The notes: generated by a model from the sequence alone, not told the origin. Numbered from the stretch's first letter, positions 9,258-18,460 are shown. The stretch is 64,000 nt of DNA from Motiliproteus sp041586735 (GCA_041586735.1 JBFGZQ010000002.1:62001-126000), one strand, 5' to 3'. Numbers and translations: made by a program.

Positions 9258-9800
9258 TCAACGCCTAGCCCTATATGGATCTACGCCGCCTAGCGGCTCG
9301 ATCGCCTCTACAAGCGTGCTCAGTATCGACTCACCCCGCAGGCTCCAGGGTTTGATCCTGATCCGTCGCCCCGTTCCCTCAAGCTCGATCTGCAGCTCCA
9401 GGTCCGCCCTAGGCAAGATCCCCGCGCCGCGATCAGGCCACTCGATCAGTCGTACCGCCGCTGTGGAAAAGTAATCGCGGATGCCTAGATACTCGAGCTC
9501 TTCGGGATCCGCCAGCCGGTACAGATCAAAATGATAAACTAACCCTTCGACAAAGTCATAAGGCTCCACCAGGGTGTAGGTGGGACTCTTAACAACCCCC
9601 ACATGCCCAAACGACTGCACCACCCCCCGGCACAGGGTGGTTTTACCCATGCCCAGGTTGCCCTGCAGGTAGATGCTCGCCTCTGGGCGTGCGGCAACAC
9701 CAAGCTGCCGACCAAAGGCCACCATCTGCTGCTCATCGGCCAGCAACCACTGCCGCACCGTAGCCTCAACACCCGCTTCACTCATACTCATCTCGTCCAT
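9258..9800 (-). CDS. tsaE: tRNA t6A biosynthesis ATPase TsaE
   Basis: A 180-residue P-loop protein with Walker A GNLGMGKTT and the family motifs SPTYTLVEPY and YHFDLYRLADPEELEYLGI. TsaE binds the TsaB-TsaD heterodimer and drives turnover in synthesis of threonylcarbamoyladenosine at A37 of ANN-decoding tRNAs; tsaB is also in this window. It overlaps the nnr stop by about 13 bp (ATG at 9798-9800; in-frame Met codons a few residues later are alternatives). It is slightly longer than the usual ~155 residues because of the C-terminal extension after RIRIKPWSLRGE. Confidence 0.94.
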   Translation of the reverse strand: MDEMSMSEAGVEATVRQWLLADEQQMVAFGRQLGVAARPEASIYLQGNLGMGKTTLCRGVVQSFGHVGVVKSPTYTLVEPYDFVEGLVYHFDLYRLADPEELEYLGIRDYFSTAAVRLIEWPDRGAGILPRADLELQIELEGTGRRIRIKPWSLRGESILSTLVEAIEPLGGVDPYRARR

Positions 9801-11347
9801 CCAGCGCTGTCAGTATCAGCGCCTGTCCACAGCCGCTCGGGATTGAGCAGCCGTCGTATGTCTGGGATCAGATCGCTGGCCGCAAGACCGCGCTCTCCAA
9901 AGCGTTGCGCCACCAGGTCTGCCGCCTGCGCATGCACATCCACACCGATAATCGCCGCCTCAAACAAGGTTAAGCCCTGGGCCAACAATGCGGCTATTAC
10001 GCCGGTTAGCAGATCGCCCATGCCGCCGCTGGCCATTCCCGGATTACCGCGACAGCAGAGTCGCGTGGCCTGGCCATCACAGATCAGGGTTCCGGCCCCT
10101 TTGAGCACCACCACCCCGCCATAGCGCCGTTGCAACTGGTTAACGGCCTCAAAGCGGTCGGCCTGAATCTGGGCCACCGAACACCCCAGCAGCCGCGCTG
10201 CTTCACCCGGATGTGGGGTCAGAATCCAGTTATCCCGGCGGCTAGGCTCCAGCAACCGCCCTTGGCTCAACAGGTTCAACGCATCAGCATCGATCACCAG
10301 CGGCAACGCCTGCTGCTGCGCCATCTGCAGCAACTGCTCCGACCAAGCACTGACCCCCAACCCAGGACCGATCGCCAGCACCGACGCCCGCGCCAGCAAC
10401 GGCTCCAGCTCTTGGCCCGATAGCACCGCATGACTCATGACCTCTGGCTGATTAATCGTACAGAGACTAGCGTGCTCGGCGCGGGTGGCGATACTCACCA
10501 AGCCAGCACCGGCTCGCAACGCAGCCGCGGATGCCATCAGTACCGCCCCTGCCATCCCCCGATCTCCGCCGATCACCAGCACATGCCCCAAATCACCCTT
10601 ATGTGCACCACGATGGCGCGCCGGTAACGCTGCCAGCCGCTGCCCAGTGCCGATCACCGCGACCTGAGCCGGTAGCGCGGCATACAGCGCATCAGGGAGG
10701 TCCAGGCGATTCAACAGCAGCTCACCGCAACACTCAACCCCCTGGTGGGTCAACATCCCGCGCTTAAGTCCGATAAAACTCAGCGTCAGCGTGGCACGTA
10801 CCGCACAGCCCAGGATGGCACCGCTATCGGCGCACAGACCCGAGGGGATATCCAGCGCCAGGACCGGTACCGCGCTGTGATTGATACGCGCTATCAATGC
10901 GGCATATTCACCGCGCACCCCCCCACTCAAACCCGTTCCCAGCATCGCATCGACGATCAGCTCACCGGTCAGTGACAGGTCTGCGGTATAGGGTTCAACC
11001 CTCAGCCCGCGTGATTCGGCCCAGCGCAACGCCTCAAGCGCCTCGCCGCTGAGCCGGGCTCGTGCCTGCTCGCCACCGACCAGCAACACCTGGACCTCAA
11101 GCTGCTGCGCCAATGCCAGCGCGGCAACCACCAACCCATCACCGCCATTATTACCTCCGCCACACAGCAGCGTCAGCCGAGTGACTTCAGGCCAGCGCTG
11201 GCGTAAAATCCGATACCCAGCCCGTCCGGCACGCTGCATCAACTCAAAACCGGGGATCTGATACTGTTCGATCGCAACAAGATCCAGCTGCCGAGCTTGC
11301 GCGGCCGTATAGAGATCACAACCTGCGGCGGGGGGTACATATGACAT
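9788..11347 (-). CDS. nnr: Bifunctional NAD(P)HX epimerase/dehydratase Nnr
   Basis: A 519-residue repair enzyme if started at the ATG at 11345-11347 (MSYVPPAAG...), which has AGGAG five bases upstream; the frame is open to 11377. The N-terminal YjeF_N domain (about 1-215, with CGGGNNGGDGLVVA) epimerises hydrated NAD(P)H. The C-terminal ribokinase-like domain (about 225-510, with NPGMASGGMGDLLTG) dehydrates NADHX/NADPHX using ADP or ATP. It lies upstream of and overlaps tsaE, the common nnr-tsaE-amiB order. It is divergent from queG. Confidence 0.95.
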   Translation of the reverse strand: MSYVPPAAGCDLYTAAQARQLDLVAIEQYQIPGFELMQRAGRAGYRILRQRWPEVTRLTLLCGGGNNGGDGLVVAALALAQQLEVQVLLVGGEQARARLSGEALEALRWAESRGLRVEPYTADLSLTGELIVDAMLGTGLSGGVRGEYAALIARINHSAVPVLALDIPSGLCADSGAILGCAVRATLTLSFIGLKRGMLTHQGVECCGELLLNRLDLPDALYAALPAQVAVIGTGQRLAALPARHRGAHKGDLGHVLVIGGDRGMAGAVLMASAAALRAGAGLVSIATRAEHASLCTINQPEVMSHAVLSGQELEPLLARASVLAIGPGLGVSAWSEQLLQMAQQQALPLVIDADALNLLSQGRLLEPSRRDNWILTPHPGEAARLLGCSVAQIQADRFEAVNQLQRRYGGVVVLKGAGTLICDGQATRLCCRGNPGMASGGMGDLLTGVIAALLAQGLTLFEAAIIGVDVHAQAADLVAQRFGERGLAASDLIPDIRRLLNPERLWTGADTDSAGWTR

Positions 11348-11464
11348 CACGGCTCCTGTTGTCGGCATCCTAATCAAAACCAGCTGCTTTATAGCGTATA
11401 GAATTCCAGATTAACACCCAAATCACCAGCCCAAACCTAGCCCCCAACCGACCCTGTAACGCTT

Positions 11465-12583
11465 ATGACGACACTTTCTCCTGCACAGCTCAGCGAACGG
11501 GTTAAAACCTGGGGGAAAGAGCTCGGCTTTGATGCGGTAGGTATCAGCGGTGTGGACATGAGCCATCACGGCACGCAGCTGGATCGCTGGCTGGCACAAG
11601 GCTACCACGGCGAGATGGCTTATCTGGCCAACCACCGCGAGCTGCGCCTGCATCCCGACCAGCTCCACCCTGGAACCCTGAAGGTGATCTCGGTACGGAT
11701 GAACTATCTGCCGCCCGAAGTCGAGACCCTAAGGGTGCTGCAAAACCCGCAGCAGGCCTATATCTCCCGCTATGCACTGGGGCGCGATTATCACAAGACC
11801 CTGCGCAAACGCTTAACGCTATTTGCGAAAAAAATTGTCGAACAGACCGCAGCGTTCAACTACCGCCCGTTCGTCGACAGCGCGCCCATCCTGGAAAAGC
11901 CGCTGGCGCAACAAGCGGGACTGGGCTGGCAGGGCAAGCACAGCCTGCTGATCAATCGTGAGGCGGGCAGTTTTTTCCTGCTCGGCGAGCTGTTTACCGA
12001 CCTGGCGCTGCTCGAAGACAGCCCCTACACCCAGGACCATTGCGGCCGCTGCAGCGCCTGCATGGAGATCTGCCCTACCGCGGCGATTATCGAACCCTAC
12101 GTCGTCGATGCTCGGCGCTGTATCTCCTACCTGACGATCGAGCTCAAGGGATCTATTCCTGAAACGTTACGACCACTGATCGGCAACCGGGTATTCGGCT
12201 GTGACGACTGCCAGCTGGTCTGCCCCTGGAACCGCTACAGCCACGTCAGCCAGGAGGATGATTTCAAACCCCGCCACGGTCTGGACAGTATCGAACTGGC
12301 GCAACTGTTCAGCTGGGACGAGGCGACTTTTATGAAGAAAACCGAGGGTTCACCGATTCGGCGCAGCGGTTATCAGGGCTGGCTACGCAATCTAGCGGTA
12401 GGCATAGGGAATAGCGGCGGCGGGCAGGCGATGATTCAGACGCTGCAGCAGCGTAGTGCCGACCCTGCAGAGCTGGTCAGAGAGCATGTTAGCTGGGCCA
12501 TCGAACAACTGGCCCAGGGAAAAGCAGCGTCAGCGCTGCCTTTAGTCGAAAAACATCCGCGAAAGGTCAGGCATCTGCTCTGA
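11465..12583 (+). CDS. queG: Epoxyqueuosine reductase QueG
   Basis: A 372-residue cobalamin- and iron-sulfur-dependent enzyme that reduces epoxyqueuosine to queuosine in the wobble position of GUN tRNAs. The DUF1730 N-terminal region is followed by two 4Fe-4S ligand sets, CGRCSACMEICPT (about residues 194-206) and CDDCQLVCPW (about 256-265). The C-terminal region has HEAT-like helices (HVSWAIEQLAQG). It is divergent from nnr, and its 3' end overlaps the convergent glutaredoxin-like gene by 17 bp. Confidence 0.95.
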   Translation: MTTLSPAQLSERVKTWGKELGFDAVGISGVDMSHHGTQLDRWLAQGYHGEMAYLANHRELRLHPDQLHPGTLKVISVRMNYLPPEVETLRVLQNPQQAYISRYALGRDYHKTLRKRLTLFAKKIVEQTAAFNYRPFVDSAPILEKPLAQQAGLGWQGKHSLLINREAGSFFLLGELFTDLALLEDSPYTQDHCGRCSACMEICPTAAIIEPYVVDARRCISYLTIELKGSIPETLRPLIGNRVFGCDDCQLVCPWNRYSHVSQEDDFKPRHGLDSIELAQLFSWDEATFMKKTEGSPIRRSGYQGWLRNLAVGIGNSGGGQAMIQTLQQRSADPAELVREHVSWAIEQLAQGKAASALPLVEKHPRKVRHLL

Positions 12584-12986
12584 TAGCCGATGATGGCCGA
12601 TCTTCAGCCGCGGATTCCAGCAACGGAAACTGGCGGTTCAGGTAAGCAACAATATCTTTGGATTCATACAGCCACTGAGCGCTGCCATCGGCGTTATCGA
12701 TCCGCAAACAGGGCGCCATCAGCCGCCCGCCCTGCTCCAGCAGCTCCTGGCGGTACTCAGGGGTACGGCTACCCGCGCTGGCATCCCGCAATTCCAGCGG
12801 CAGATTCAGCCGCCGTGCGGCACGCCGCACCTTGATGCAGAACGGACACCCCGGAAACTGATAGAGCGCATGGTTCGACAACGCCTGCTCAACCCGGCGC
12901 TGGTATTCGGGGGCACGCTGCCCCGCCTTGGGCAAGGTCAGCCAGTTGATCGATTGCACCAAGCCGCCCGCCAACAACCGTAACAT
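12567..12986 (-). CDS. Glutaredoxin/GST-N-domain protein
   Basis: About 139 residues from the Met at 12986 (MLRLLAGGLVQ); the frame is open to 13019, so the start is uncertain. A short hydrophobic N-terminus precedes a thioredoxin-fold domain with the active-site motif CPFC (FPGCPFCIKVRRAARRL) and a C-terminal SKDIVAYL motif typical of the GST N-terminal/glutaredoxin fold. It is probably a monothiol- or dithiol-type redox protein that may be membrane-associated through its N-terminus. The substrate is unknown. It converges on queG with a 17-bp overlap. Confidence 0.8.
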   Translation of the reverse strand: MLRLLAGGLVQSINWLTLPKAGQRAPEYQRRVEQALSNHALYQFPGCPFCIKVRRAARRLNLPLELRDASAGSRTPEYRQELLEQGGRLMAPCLRIDNADGSAQWLYESKDIVAYLNRQFPLLESAAEDRPSSAIRADA

Positions 12987-13084
12987 TCTCATACAAAGCC
13001 TATAAGTGATATAAATCAAAGCTTGGTATTATTCCACAGTTAGCCGCTCGGATAAAGCAGGGCCTAAACCCTCATTAATCGGCG

Positions 13085-13645
13085 TTAATCGAGCTGGAAA
13101 AAATGCTGTCGATAGTGCCGCAACTCATTAATCGAATCCTTGATATCGTCCAGCGCCAGATGCTCGCCCTTCTTAATTACCCCGGCCAACACCTCGGGAC
13201 GCCAGCGCCGCGCCAGCTCTTTGATAGTACTGACATCCAGGTTACGGTAATGGAAATAGCTCTCCAGCTCGGCCATATAGGGCACCAGAAACCGCCGGTC
13301 CTGGCCGATGCTATTGCCACAGATCGGCGAAGCCCCTTTATCGACATGCTGCTGCAGAAACGCCAGGGTCGCCCGCTCTGCGTCCCGCTCACTGATCCGG
13401 CTGTCACGCACCCGCTGGGTCAACCCCGATTGACCGTGCTGCCGAGTACACCACTCATCCATCGCCTCCAGCACCGCGTCGTCCTGATGGATCACTAAAT
13501 TGGGGCCCTCGGCGATAAGATTCAACTGGGCATCGGTCACCAGGGTGGCGATCTCAATAATCCGCTCCCGCTTTGGGTCCAGCCCGGTCATCTCCAGATC
13601 GATCCAGATCAAATTGGTTTGCCGAGATGTTGTTTGAGTCGACAT
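13085..13645 (-). CDS. orn: Oligoribonuclease
   Basis: A 186-residue DEDDh 3'-5' exonuclease if started at the ATG at 13643-13645 (MSTQTTSRQTNLIWIDLEMTG); the longer frame to 13765 overlaps the divergent promoter. The acidic motifs are WIDLEMTGLDP, CGNSIGQDRRFL and LALDDIKDSI. Orn degrades two- to five-nucleotide RNAs and is the main enzyme clearing pGpG, the product of c-di-GMP hydrolysis. That is relevant to the HD-GYP protein encoded elsewhere in this window, whose usual product is GMP or pGpG. It is divergent from rsgA, as in Pseudomonas. Confidence 0.96.
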   Translation of the reverse strand: MSTQTTSRQTNLIWIDLEMTGLDPKRERIIEIATLVTDAQLNLIAEGPNLVIHQDDAVLEAMDEWCTRQHGQSGLTQRVRDSRISERDAERATLAFLQQHVDKGASPICGNSIGQDRRFLVPYMAELESYFHYRNLDVSTIKELARRWRPEVLAGVIKKGEHLALDDIKDSINELRHYRQHFFQLD

Positions 13646-13790
13646 AAGGTCCTCTGCTGTCAGTATAAGTGTGCTAACGGCACCGCCCTGGCTGCCGCTA
13701 CCGGTTGATAGTGTGTTATGTTTAGCGCATCCAAAGACTGACTCAACTCCTTCAGCACTGCACATCTGTATCAGGATACCCTTTTTTCAC

Positions 13791-14828
13791 ATGAGTAAAC
13801 GCAAACTTAACCGTCGTCAGTCTTGGCGTGTTGATAAGATTCAGGCAGAACGGGTCGTGCGTGCCAGCAAAAAAGACCATTCCATCGATGCCAAACTCGG
13901 CTCGGGGGAGCTAGGTCCTGAGGAAGAGGGCTTGATCGTCTCTCACTTTGGCTCGCAGGTGGATGTGGAAGTGCTCGAGGGCGAGCACCAGGGCAGCATC
14001 TGCCGCTGTCACATGCGTGCTAATCTAGGCGCACTGGTCACTGGAGACCGGGTTATCTGGCGCAAAGGGGACCCTTATGGGGTTATAGTGGCCACCCTAC
14101 CGCGACAAACCCTGCTATCGCGCCCCAACAACCGCGGCGAGCTAAAGCCGGTGGCGGCCAACATCGACTATATCGTCATTACCATCGCCCCCGAACCGAC
14201 CCCCTTTGCCAATCTGATCGATCGCTATCTGGTAGCCTCAGAAGCGATCGGCATCGAACCGGTGATTCTGCTCAATAAAACCGACCTGCTCAGCGATCCT
14301 GACAAACGCCTTGAGCTCGACCTGATGCTCGACAGCTACCAGCGTATCGGCTACAAGGTTTTGCACGCCTCCACCCGCAGTGCCGATGGCCTGAGCGCAC
14401 TCAAAGCGCAACTCAACCAGCGTACCAGCGTGTTCGTGGGGCAGTCTGGAGTGGGCAAATCATCGCTGATCAACGTCCTGTTACCTGGCGTCGACATCCG
14501 GGTCGGGGCGCTCTCCGAGGCGCGTCAGAAAGGCGTACACACCACCACGACCGCGCGAATCTACCACTTTCCCGACGGCGGGGACCTGATCGACTCGCCC
14601 GGCATCCGCGAATTTGGGCTCTGGCATATCGAGCCGCAACAGCTGCTCGAAGGCTTTATCGAGTTCCGCCCCTTCCTCGGCTACTGCCGGTTCCGTGACT
14701 GCAGTCACCAGCACGAGCCCAACTGCGCCCTGTTGCAAGCGCTGGAGGAGGGCAAAATAGAACCGCGGCGGATGGCCAGCTATCGCCTGATTCAACAAAC
14801 CCTCACCGAGGGCATCCCCCCGCACTAG
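13791..14828 (+). CDS. rsgA: Small ribosomal subunit biogenesis GTPase RsgA
   Basis: A 345-residue circularly permuted GTPase if started at the ATG at 13791 (MSKRKLNRRQSWRV); the frame is open from 13671. The order is an N-terminal OB fold, G4 NKTD, then G1 GQSGVGKSS, G3 DSPGIREF, and a C-terminal zinc-binding segment CRFRDCSHQHEPNC. RsgA acts in late maturation of the 30S subunit and blocks premature subunit joining. It is divergent from orn. In Pseudomonas motB/motC-like genes follow; here rhdA follows directly. Confidence 0.96.
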   Translation: MSKRKLNRRQSWRVDKIQAERVVRASKKDHSIDAKLGSGELGPEEEGLIVSHFGSQVDVEVLEGEHQGSICRCHMRANLGALVTGDRVIWRKGDPYGVIVATLPRQTLLSRPNNRGELKPVAANIDYIVITIAPEPTPFANLIDRYLVASEAIGIEPVILLNKTDLLSDPDKRLELDLMLDSYQRIGYKVLHASTRSADGLSALKAQLNQRTSVFVGQSGVGKSSLINVLLPGVDIRVGALSEARQKGVHTTTTARIYHFPDGGDLIDSPGIREFGLWHIEPQQLLEGFIEFRPFLGYCRFRDCSHQHEPNCALLQALEEGKIEPRRMASYRLIQQTLTEGIPPH

Positions 14829-14961
14829 ACAACTGCGGAAACGCCACGCTCCTCGAGTATCGATCAGGGGCTCAACAGGGGTTGAATCAGAGTGGGCAGC
14901 GCCGCAACCGAGTGCTATATTCGCAGCAAAACAGGGCGCAGAGCCCGTATTAAGGAACCCT

Positions 14962-15780
14962 ATGACTGCACTTCCAGTACTGCTAGATGCTGGCACGCTT
15001 AATACTCAGCTGGGCGATCCGCAACTGCTGCTGCTTGATCTTTGCAGCCCAGAGAGCTACACCCGCGGTCATATTCCCGGAGCGATCCATCTGGATCCCT
15101 CGCGGCTACAGCATGGCCAGGGCCCGGTGCCCAACAAGCTGCCCAGTGCCGAGCAGCTCAGCGAGTTGTTTTCACAGCTAGGACTCCAAGCCAACAGCCG
15201 AGTGGTCGCCTACGATGATCAGATGGGGGCGCTAGCAGGACGGCTGCTCTGGACCCTGGATATCGTCGGCCACCGTCACAGCTCGGTACTCGACGGCCAG
15301 CTTGGCGCCTGGACCCGCGCAGGTCTTGGATTACAAACCCAGCCCAACCTGCCCTCAGCCTCGGTATTCGCTGCCCGCATCGATCGCTCATTGATCGCCG
15401 ATAAGCACTATCTACTGCAACACCTAGGAGATCATGACATTGCGATCTGGGATGCCCGCTCCCCTGCAGAATACCGCGGTGAAAAAATCATCAACGCCAG
15501 CAAGGGCGGCCATATCCCCGGTGCCCTAAATTTTGAATGGACCCAAAGCCTGAGAAGCACTGATGACTGGCGACTGCGGGACAGCCAACCCCTACTCAAT
15601 CAGCTATCCCGCCTAGGCATAAGTCCTGATAAGGAAGTGATCACTCACTGTCAGACCCATCGTCGCTCCGGACTGACCTATCTGGTCGCCAAAGCACTCG
15701 GCTATCCACGTATCCGCTGTTATGATGGCTCCTGGTTCGAATGGGGCAATGACCCCGACACCCCAACTGAGACCGACTAA
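14962..15780 (+). CDS. rhdA: Thiosulfate sulfurtransferase (tandem rhodanese), RhdA type
   Basis: A 272-residue protein with two rhodanese domains. The N-terminal domain is inactive (YDDQMGALAGRLLW at the loop position). The C-terminal domain carries the active-site loop HCQTHRRSG, close to the CQTHHRSG loop of Azotobacter/Pseudomonas RhdA and unlike the CGSGVTA loop of mercaptopyruvate sulfurtransferases. It transfers sulfane sulfur from thiosulfate to acceptors. It lies 52 bp upstream of psd, the same order as rhdA-psd in Pseudomonas. Confidence 0.92.
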   Translation: MTALPVLLDAGTLNTQLGDPQLLLLDLCSPESYTRGHIPGAIHLDPSRLQHGQGPVPNKLPSAEQLSELFSQLGLQANSRVVAYDDQMGALAGRLLWTLDIVGHRHSSVLDGQLGAWTRAGLGLQTQPNLPSASVFAARIDRSLIADKHYLLQHLGDHDIAIWDARSPAEYRGEKIINASKGGHIPGALNFEWTQSLRSTDDWRLRDSQPLLNQLSRLGISPDKEVITHCQTHRRSGLTYLVAKALGYPRIRCYDGSWFEWGNDPDTPTETD

Positions 15781-15832
15781 TCATCGTCACTCACTGAATT
15801 AAAATAAATCTGAACGAGTATCCAGACCCATC

Positions 15833-16726
15833 ATGGCACGCCTATTCGCTCTCTTGCAGCACCTGTTACCCCAACACCTGTTATCACGCCTTGTCGGCCG
15901 CTTAGCCGACAGCCGCATCGGCTGGATCAAGAACAGTTTTATCCTGCTTTTTAATCGTATCTACGCTATCAACATGAGTGAAGCGGCAGAGGAAAATCCG
16001 ACCGCCTATCCTAGTTTCAACGCTTTTTTTACCCGCGCACTCAAACCCCAGGCCCGGCCTATAGATCCAGATCCAGCACTGCTGGTCAGCCCTGCGGATG
16101 GTGCCATCAGCCAACTGGGCAAGATCGATTACGGACGCATATTCCAAGCCAAAGGCCACAGTTATAGCCTGACCTCGCTGCTGGGCGGCAATCAGGATCG
16201 CGCCCAGCCGTTTATCAACGGTCAGTTTGCCACCATCTACCTCTCTCCCAAGGACTATCATCGCGTGCATATGCCCATCGAAGGTCGCCTGCTGGAGATG
16301 GTCTACGTCCCCGGTGACCTGTTCTCGGTTAACACCGCCACCGTTACCGAGGTGCCTAACTTGTTTGCCCGCAACGAGCGCCTGGTCGCCATCTTCGACA
16401 CCGCTGCCGGACCTATGGCGATGGTCTTGGTCGGCGCGATGATTGTTGCCGGTATTGAGACCGTCTGGTCGGGACAGGTGGCCCCTACACGCCGCACGAT
16501 CGAAACCCGCCGCTATGACGGTCGCTCCCCCACGCCCATCATCCTGGCCAAAGGTGAAGAGATGGGGCGCTTTAAACTCGGCTCTACCGTCATCCTGCTA
16601 TTTGGTGAAAAAAATATCGATTGGCTGAAGCCATATCACAGCGGTAGCAACACCCGCCTAGGACAGCCTCTGGCCCAGCGATTGCTCACAGCAGCGCCGC
16701 CCGCTAACAATGAAACAGGCGCCTGA
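15833..16726 (+). CDS. psd: Phosphatidylserine decarboxylase proenzyme
   Basis: A 297-residue inner-membrane enzyme that converts phosphatidylserine to phosphatidylethanolamine. The self-cleavage site is LGST in GRFKLGSTVILLFG (about residues 252-255), where the serine becomes the pyruvoyl group of the alpha chain. PADGAISQLG, the KDYHRVHMP histidine and the FARNERLV segment are family motifs. The ATG at 15833 is weakly preceded by a Shine-Dalgarno sequence but matches the family N-terminus. It follows rhdA. Confidence 0.96.
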   Translation: MARLFALLQHLLPQHLLSRLVGRLADSRIGWIKNSFILLFNRIYAINMSEAAEENPTAYPSFNAFFTRALKPQARPIDPDPALLVSPADGAISQLGKIDYGRIFQAKGHSYSLTSLLGGNQDRAQPFINGQFATIYLSPKDYHRVHMPIEGRLLEMVYVPGDLFSVNTATVTEVPNLFARNERLVAIFDTAAGPMAMVLVGAMIVAGIETVWSGQVAPTRRTIETRRYDGRSPTPIILAKGEEMGRFKLGSTVILLFGEKNIDWLKPYHSGSNTRLGQPLAQRLLTAAPPANNETGA

Positions 16727-16809
16727 AACAACCGACGCCAACCCTAACCATACCGACAACACATCAGGACGCGTACCTCTCCGCCTGATCATCAAGTAAA
16801 GGTCACTGT

Positions 16810-17877
16810 ATGCCTCATCCAGACTGGACAGCATTCCTCACTCAACAAGGCACCCCGCAGGATCTGCAACTCGAGCAGGGGGCGTTATCGGCGCCGGCAA
16901 CCCAGCACCCCGCTAACGGCACGCTGCTCATAGCGCTGACCCAGCAAACCCTGATCAGCCTCGAGGGAGCCGATGCAGAAAAATTCCTGCAGGGGCAACT
17001 CACCTGCGATATTAACAACCTCAGCGTCGAACAGAGTCTGCTCGGCGCCAACTGCACCCATAAAGGGATGGTGATCAGCGTCTCGCGGCTATTCAAACGT
17101 GCCCCGGGTCATATTCTGATGCGCCTGCCGGCAGCCACCGCAGATGCGGCGCTGACCAATCTACAGAAATTTGCAGTGTTCTCTAAAGTTGCGATAACCC
17201 TCGCGGATGAGCAATGGGTAGGTATCGGTTTACTGGGCGAGTCCGCTCCTGACTGCCTGACCCAACTCGGCATCAACCCACCATCGAGCGTCAACCAACA
17301 GTCACTCAGCGAAGATCTGCTGGTGGTTCGGGTCGCAGGCAGCACCCCCCGCTTCGAACTCTGGTGCCCAGCAGCACAGGCCCAGCAGCTATGGTCCCAA
17401 CTGGCGACACTGACCCAGGTCGGCAACTATCAGGCCTGGCAGGTCGCCGAGATTCAGGCGGGACTGGTGCAACTGGAGCAGCAAAGCCTGGACAGCTACA
17501 TTCCGCAGATGCTAAACCTGCAGGCGGTCGATGCTATCGGATTCAGCAAAGGCTGCTATACCGGCCAAGAGGTGATCGCTCGGCTGCAGTTCCGCGGTAA
17601 ATTAAAAAAACTGCTGTACGCAGCAACGGTCGACTCGGCCAGCCTTACCCAGGCACTTGAACCGGGCGCCTCGGTGTTTAGCAGCAACGGCCGTAGCGCC
17701 GGCAAACTCCTCAGCTGTGTGAACCAACAGCAACAAGTACTGCTGCAGGTGATTATTAGCAAAAACGCAGCAGACGCTAACGACCTCCACCTGTTCAGCG
17801 CCGATGGCCCCGCTATCACCCTGCTACCGCTGCCCTATAGTATCGATGCCGAGTTATTCGAACGCCCGGAGCGCTAG
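16810..17877 (+). CDS. ygfZ: Folate-binding tRNA-modifying/Fe-S assembly protein YgfZ
   Basis: A 355-residue GcvT-like protein with the YgfZ signature KGCYTGQEVIAR (about residues 240-251), whose Cys is needed for function. YgfZ binds tetrahydrofolate and supports the repair or assembly of certain Fe-S enzymes such as MiaB. The N-terminal part has ISLEGADAEKFLQGQLTCDI, also conserved. It is the last housekeeping gene before the accessory stretch that begins at about 17.9 kb. Confidence 0.93.
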   Translation: MPHPDWTAFLTQQGTPQDLQLEQGALSAPATQHPANGTLLIALTQQTLISLEGADAEKFLQGQLTCDINNLSVEQSLLGANCTHKGMVISVSRLFKRAPGHILMRLPAATADAALTNLQKFAVFSKVAITLADEQWVGIGLLGESAPDCLTQLGINPPSSVNQQSLSEDLLVVRVAGSTPRFELWCPAAQAQQLWSQLATLTQVGNYQAWQVAEIQAGLVQLEQQSLDSYIPQMLNLQAVDAIGFSKGCYTGQEVIARLQFRGKLKKLLYAATVDSASLTQALEPGASVFSSNGRSAGKLLSCVNQQQQVLLQVIISKNAADANDLHLFSADGPAITLLPLPYSIDAELFERPER

Positions 17878-18133
17878 CATCGCTGTAAATCCTAAATGGG
17901 GAACCCACTAGCGCGAGCATCCCTAATGAAAACGGCTATTTGCATTCGGAGGTTGGAGCTGTGGCCTGTAGAGTTTCAGGCCAAGACCTGTAGGTGGTTG
18001 GAATTCCTGGTGTTGAGTAGGTGGCTCAGGGTTGCTCCCTAGCTGGATCGAACAACTTTCCGGCTATGGCCCCAGAGCGGACACGCTGTCGGTGACCGTT
18101 TATGGCAGTAGTTGCAAAGAAGACAGATGATAG
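17878..18133. other. Gene-poor intergenic stretch after ygfZ
   Basis: No supportable gene. It contains one arm of a pair of imperfect direct repeats (18067-18121) described separately. No clear terminator for ygfZ is visible. Confidence 0.6.
18067..18121. repeat. Left copy of imperfect direct repeat flanking the Fic gene
   Basis: The segment starting TGGCCCCAGAGCGGACAC and containing GTTTATGGCAGTAG matches the segment at 19838-19891 in the same orientation at roughly 75% identity over about 54 bp (hand alignment). Together the pair brackets the decayed fragment, the 20-bp repeat array and the Fic gene. Confidence 0.7.
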
Positions 18134-18293
18134 AAATGGAAATTTACCAAAGTACAAACTCAAGAGCTCGCAGCGGAACTGGCCAGCTTGGACCGGTTGA
18201 CTGACACCAATGGACGATGCCGATTAGAAATTGAAAGACAGCCTTAAACCGATTTATCGAGAGTTCGAAGACCGCTTGGTTGGTTACATTTAA
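18134..18293 (+). pseudogene. Decayed C-terminal gene fragment with a frameshift
   Basis: Translation gives a plausible amphipathic helical stretch (TQELAAELASLDRL then CRLEIERQ) from 18134 to about 18240. It then shifts frame and continues as LKPIYREFEDRLVGYI up to a stop at 18291-18293. Stop codons lie directly upstream of the first part. The composition and the join look like the degraded 3' end of a former gene. The family is not recognised; it may also be chance. Confidence 0.35.
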
Positions 18294-18340
18294 CCTTGGC
18301 AGTCACACATAATTATTTACAGGCTCCGAGGGCCTGTTGC

Positions 18341-18460
18341 CTATCGGTCACATGAGTTTGCCTATCGGCCAAATACAGTTACTTATCGGCCATTTGTATT
18401 GTTTATCGGCCATTTGTATGCTCATATTGGCCCTAATCTCGCTTTATCGGCCACACGTAT
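18341..18460 (+). promoter_or_regulatory. Six tandem 20-bp repeats leading into the Fic gene (candidate operator array)
   Basis: Units begin at 18341, 18361, 18381, 18401, 18421 and 18441, an exact 20-bp period. The core is TATCGGCCA (copies: CTATCGGTCA, CCTATCGGCC, TTATCGGCCATTTGTAT twice, CATATTGGCC, TTATCGGCCACACGTAT). The array ends at the most likely ATG start (18459) of the Fic gene. Near-helical spacing places the cores on one face of the DNA, as expected for cooperative binding by a repressor. The N-terminal winged-helix region of the Fic protein is the obvious candidate binder (inference). Confidence 0.75.
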
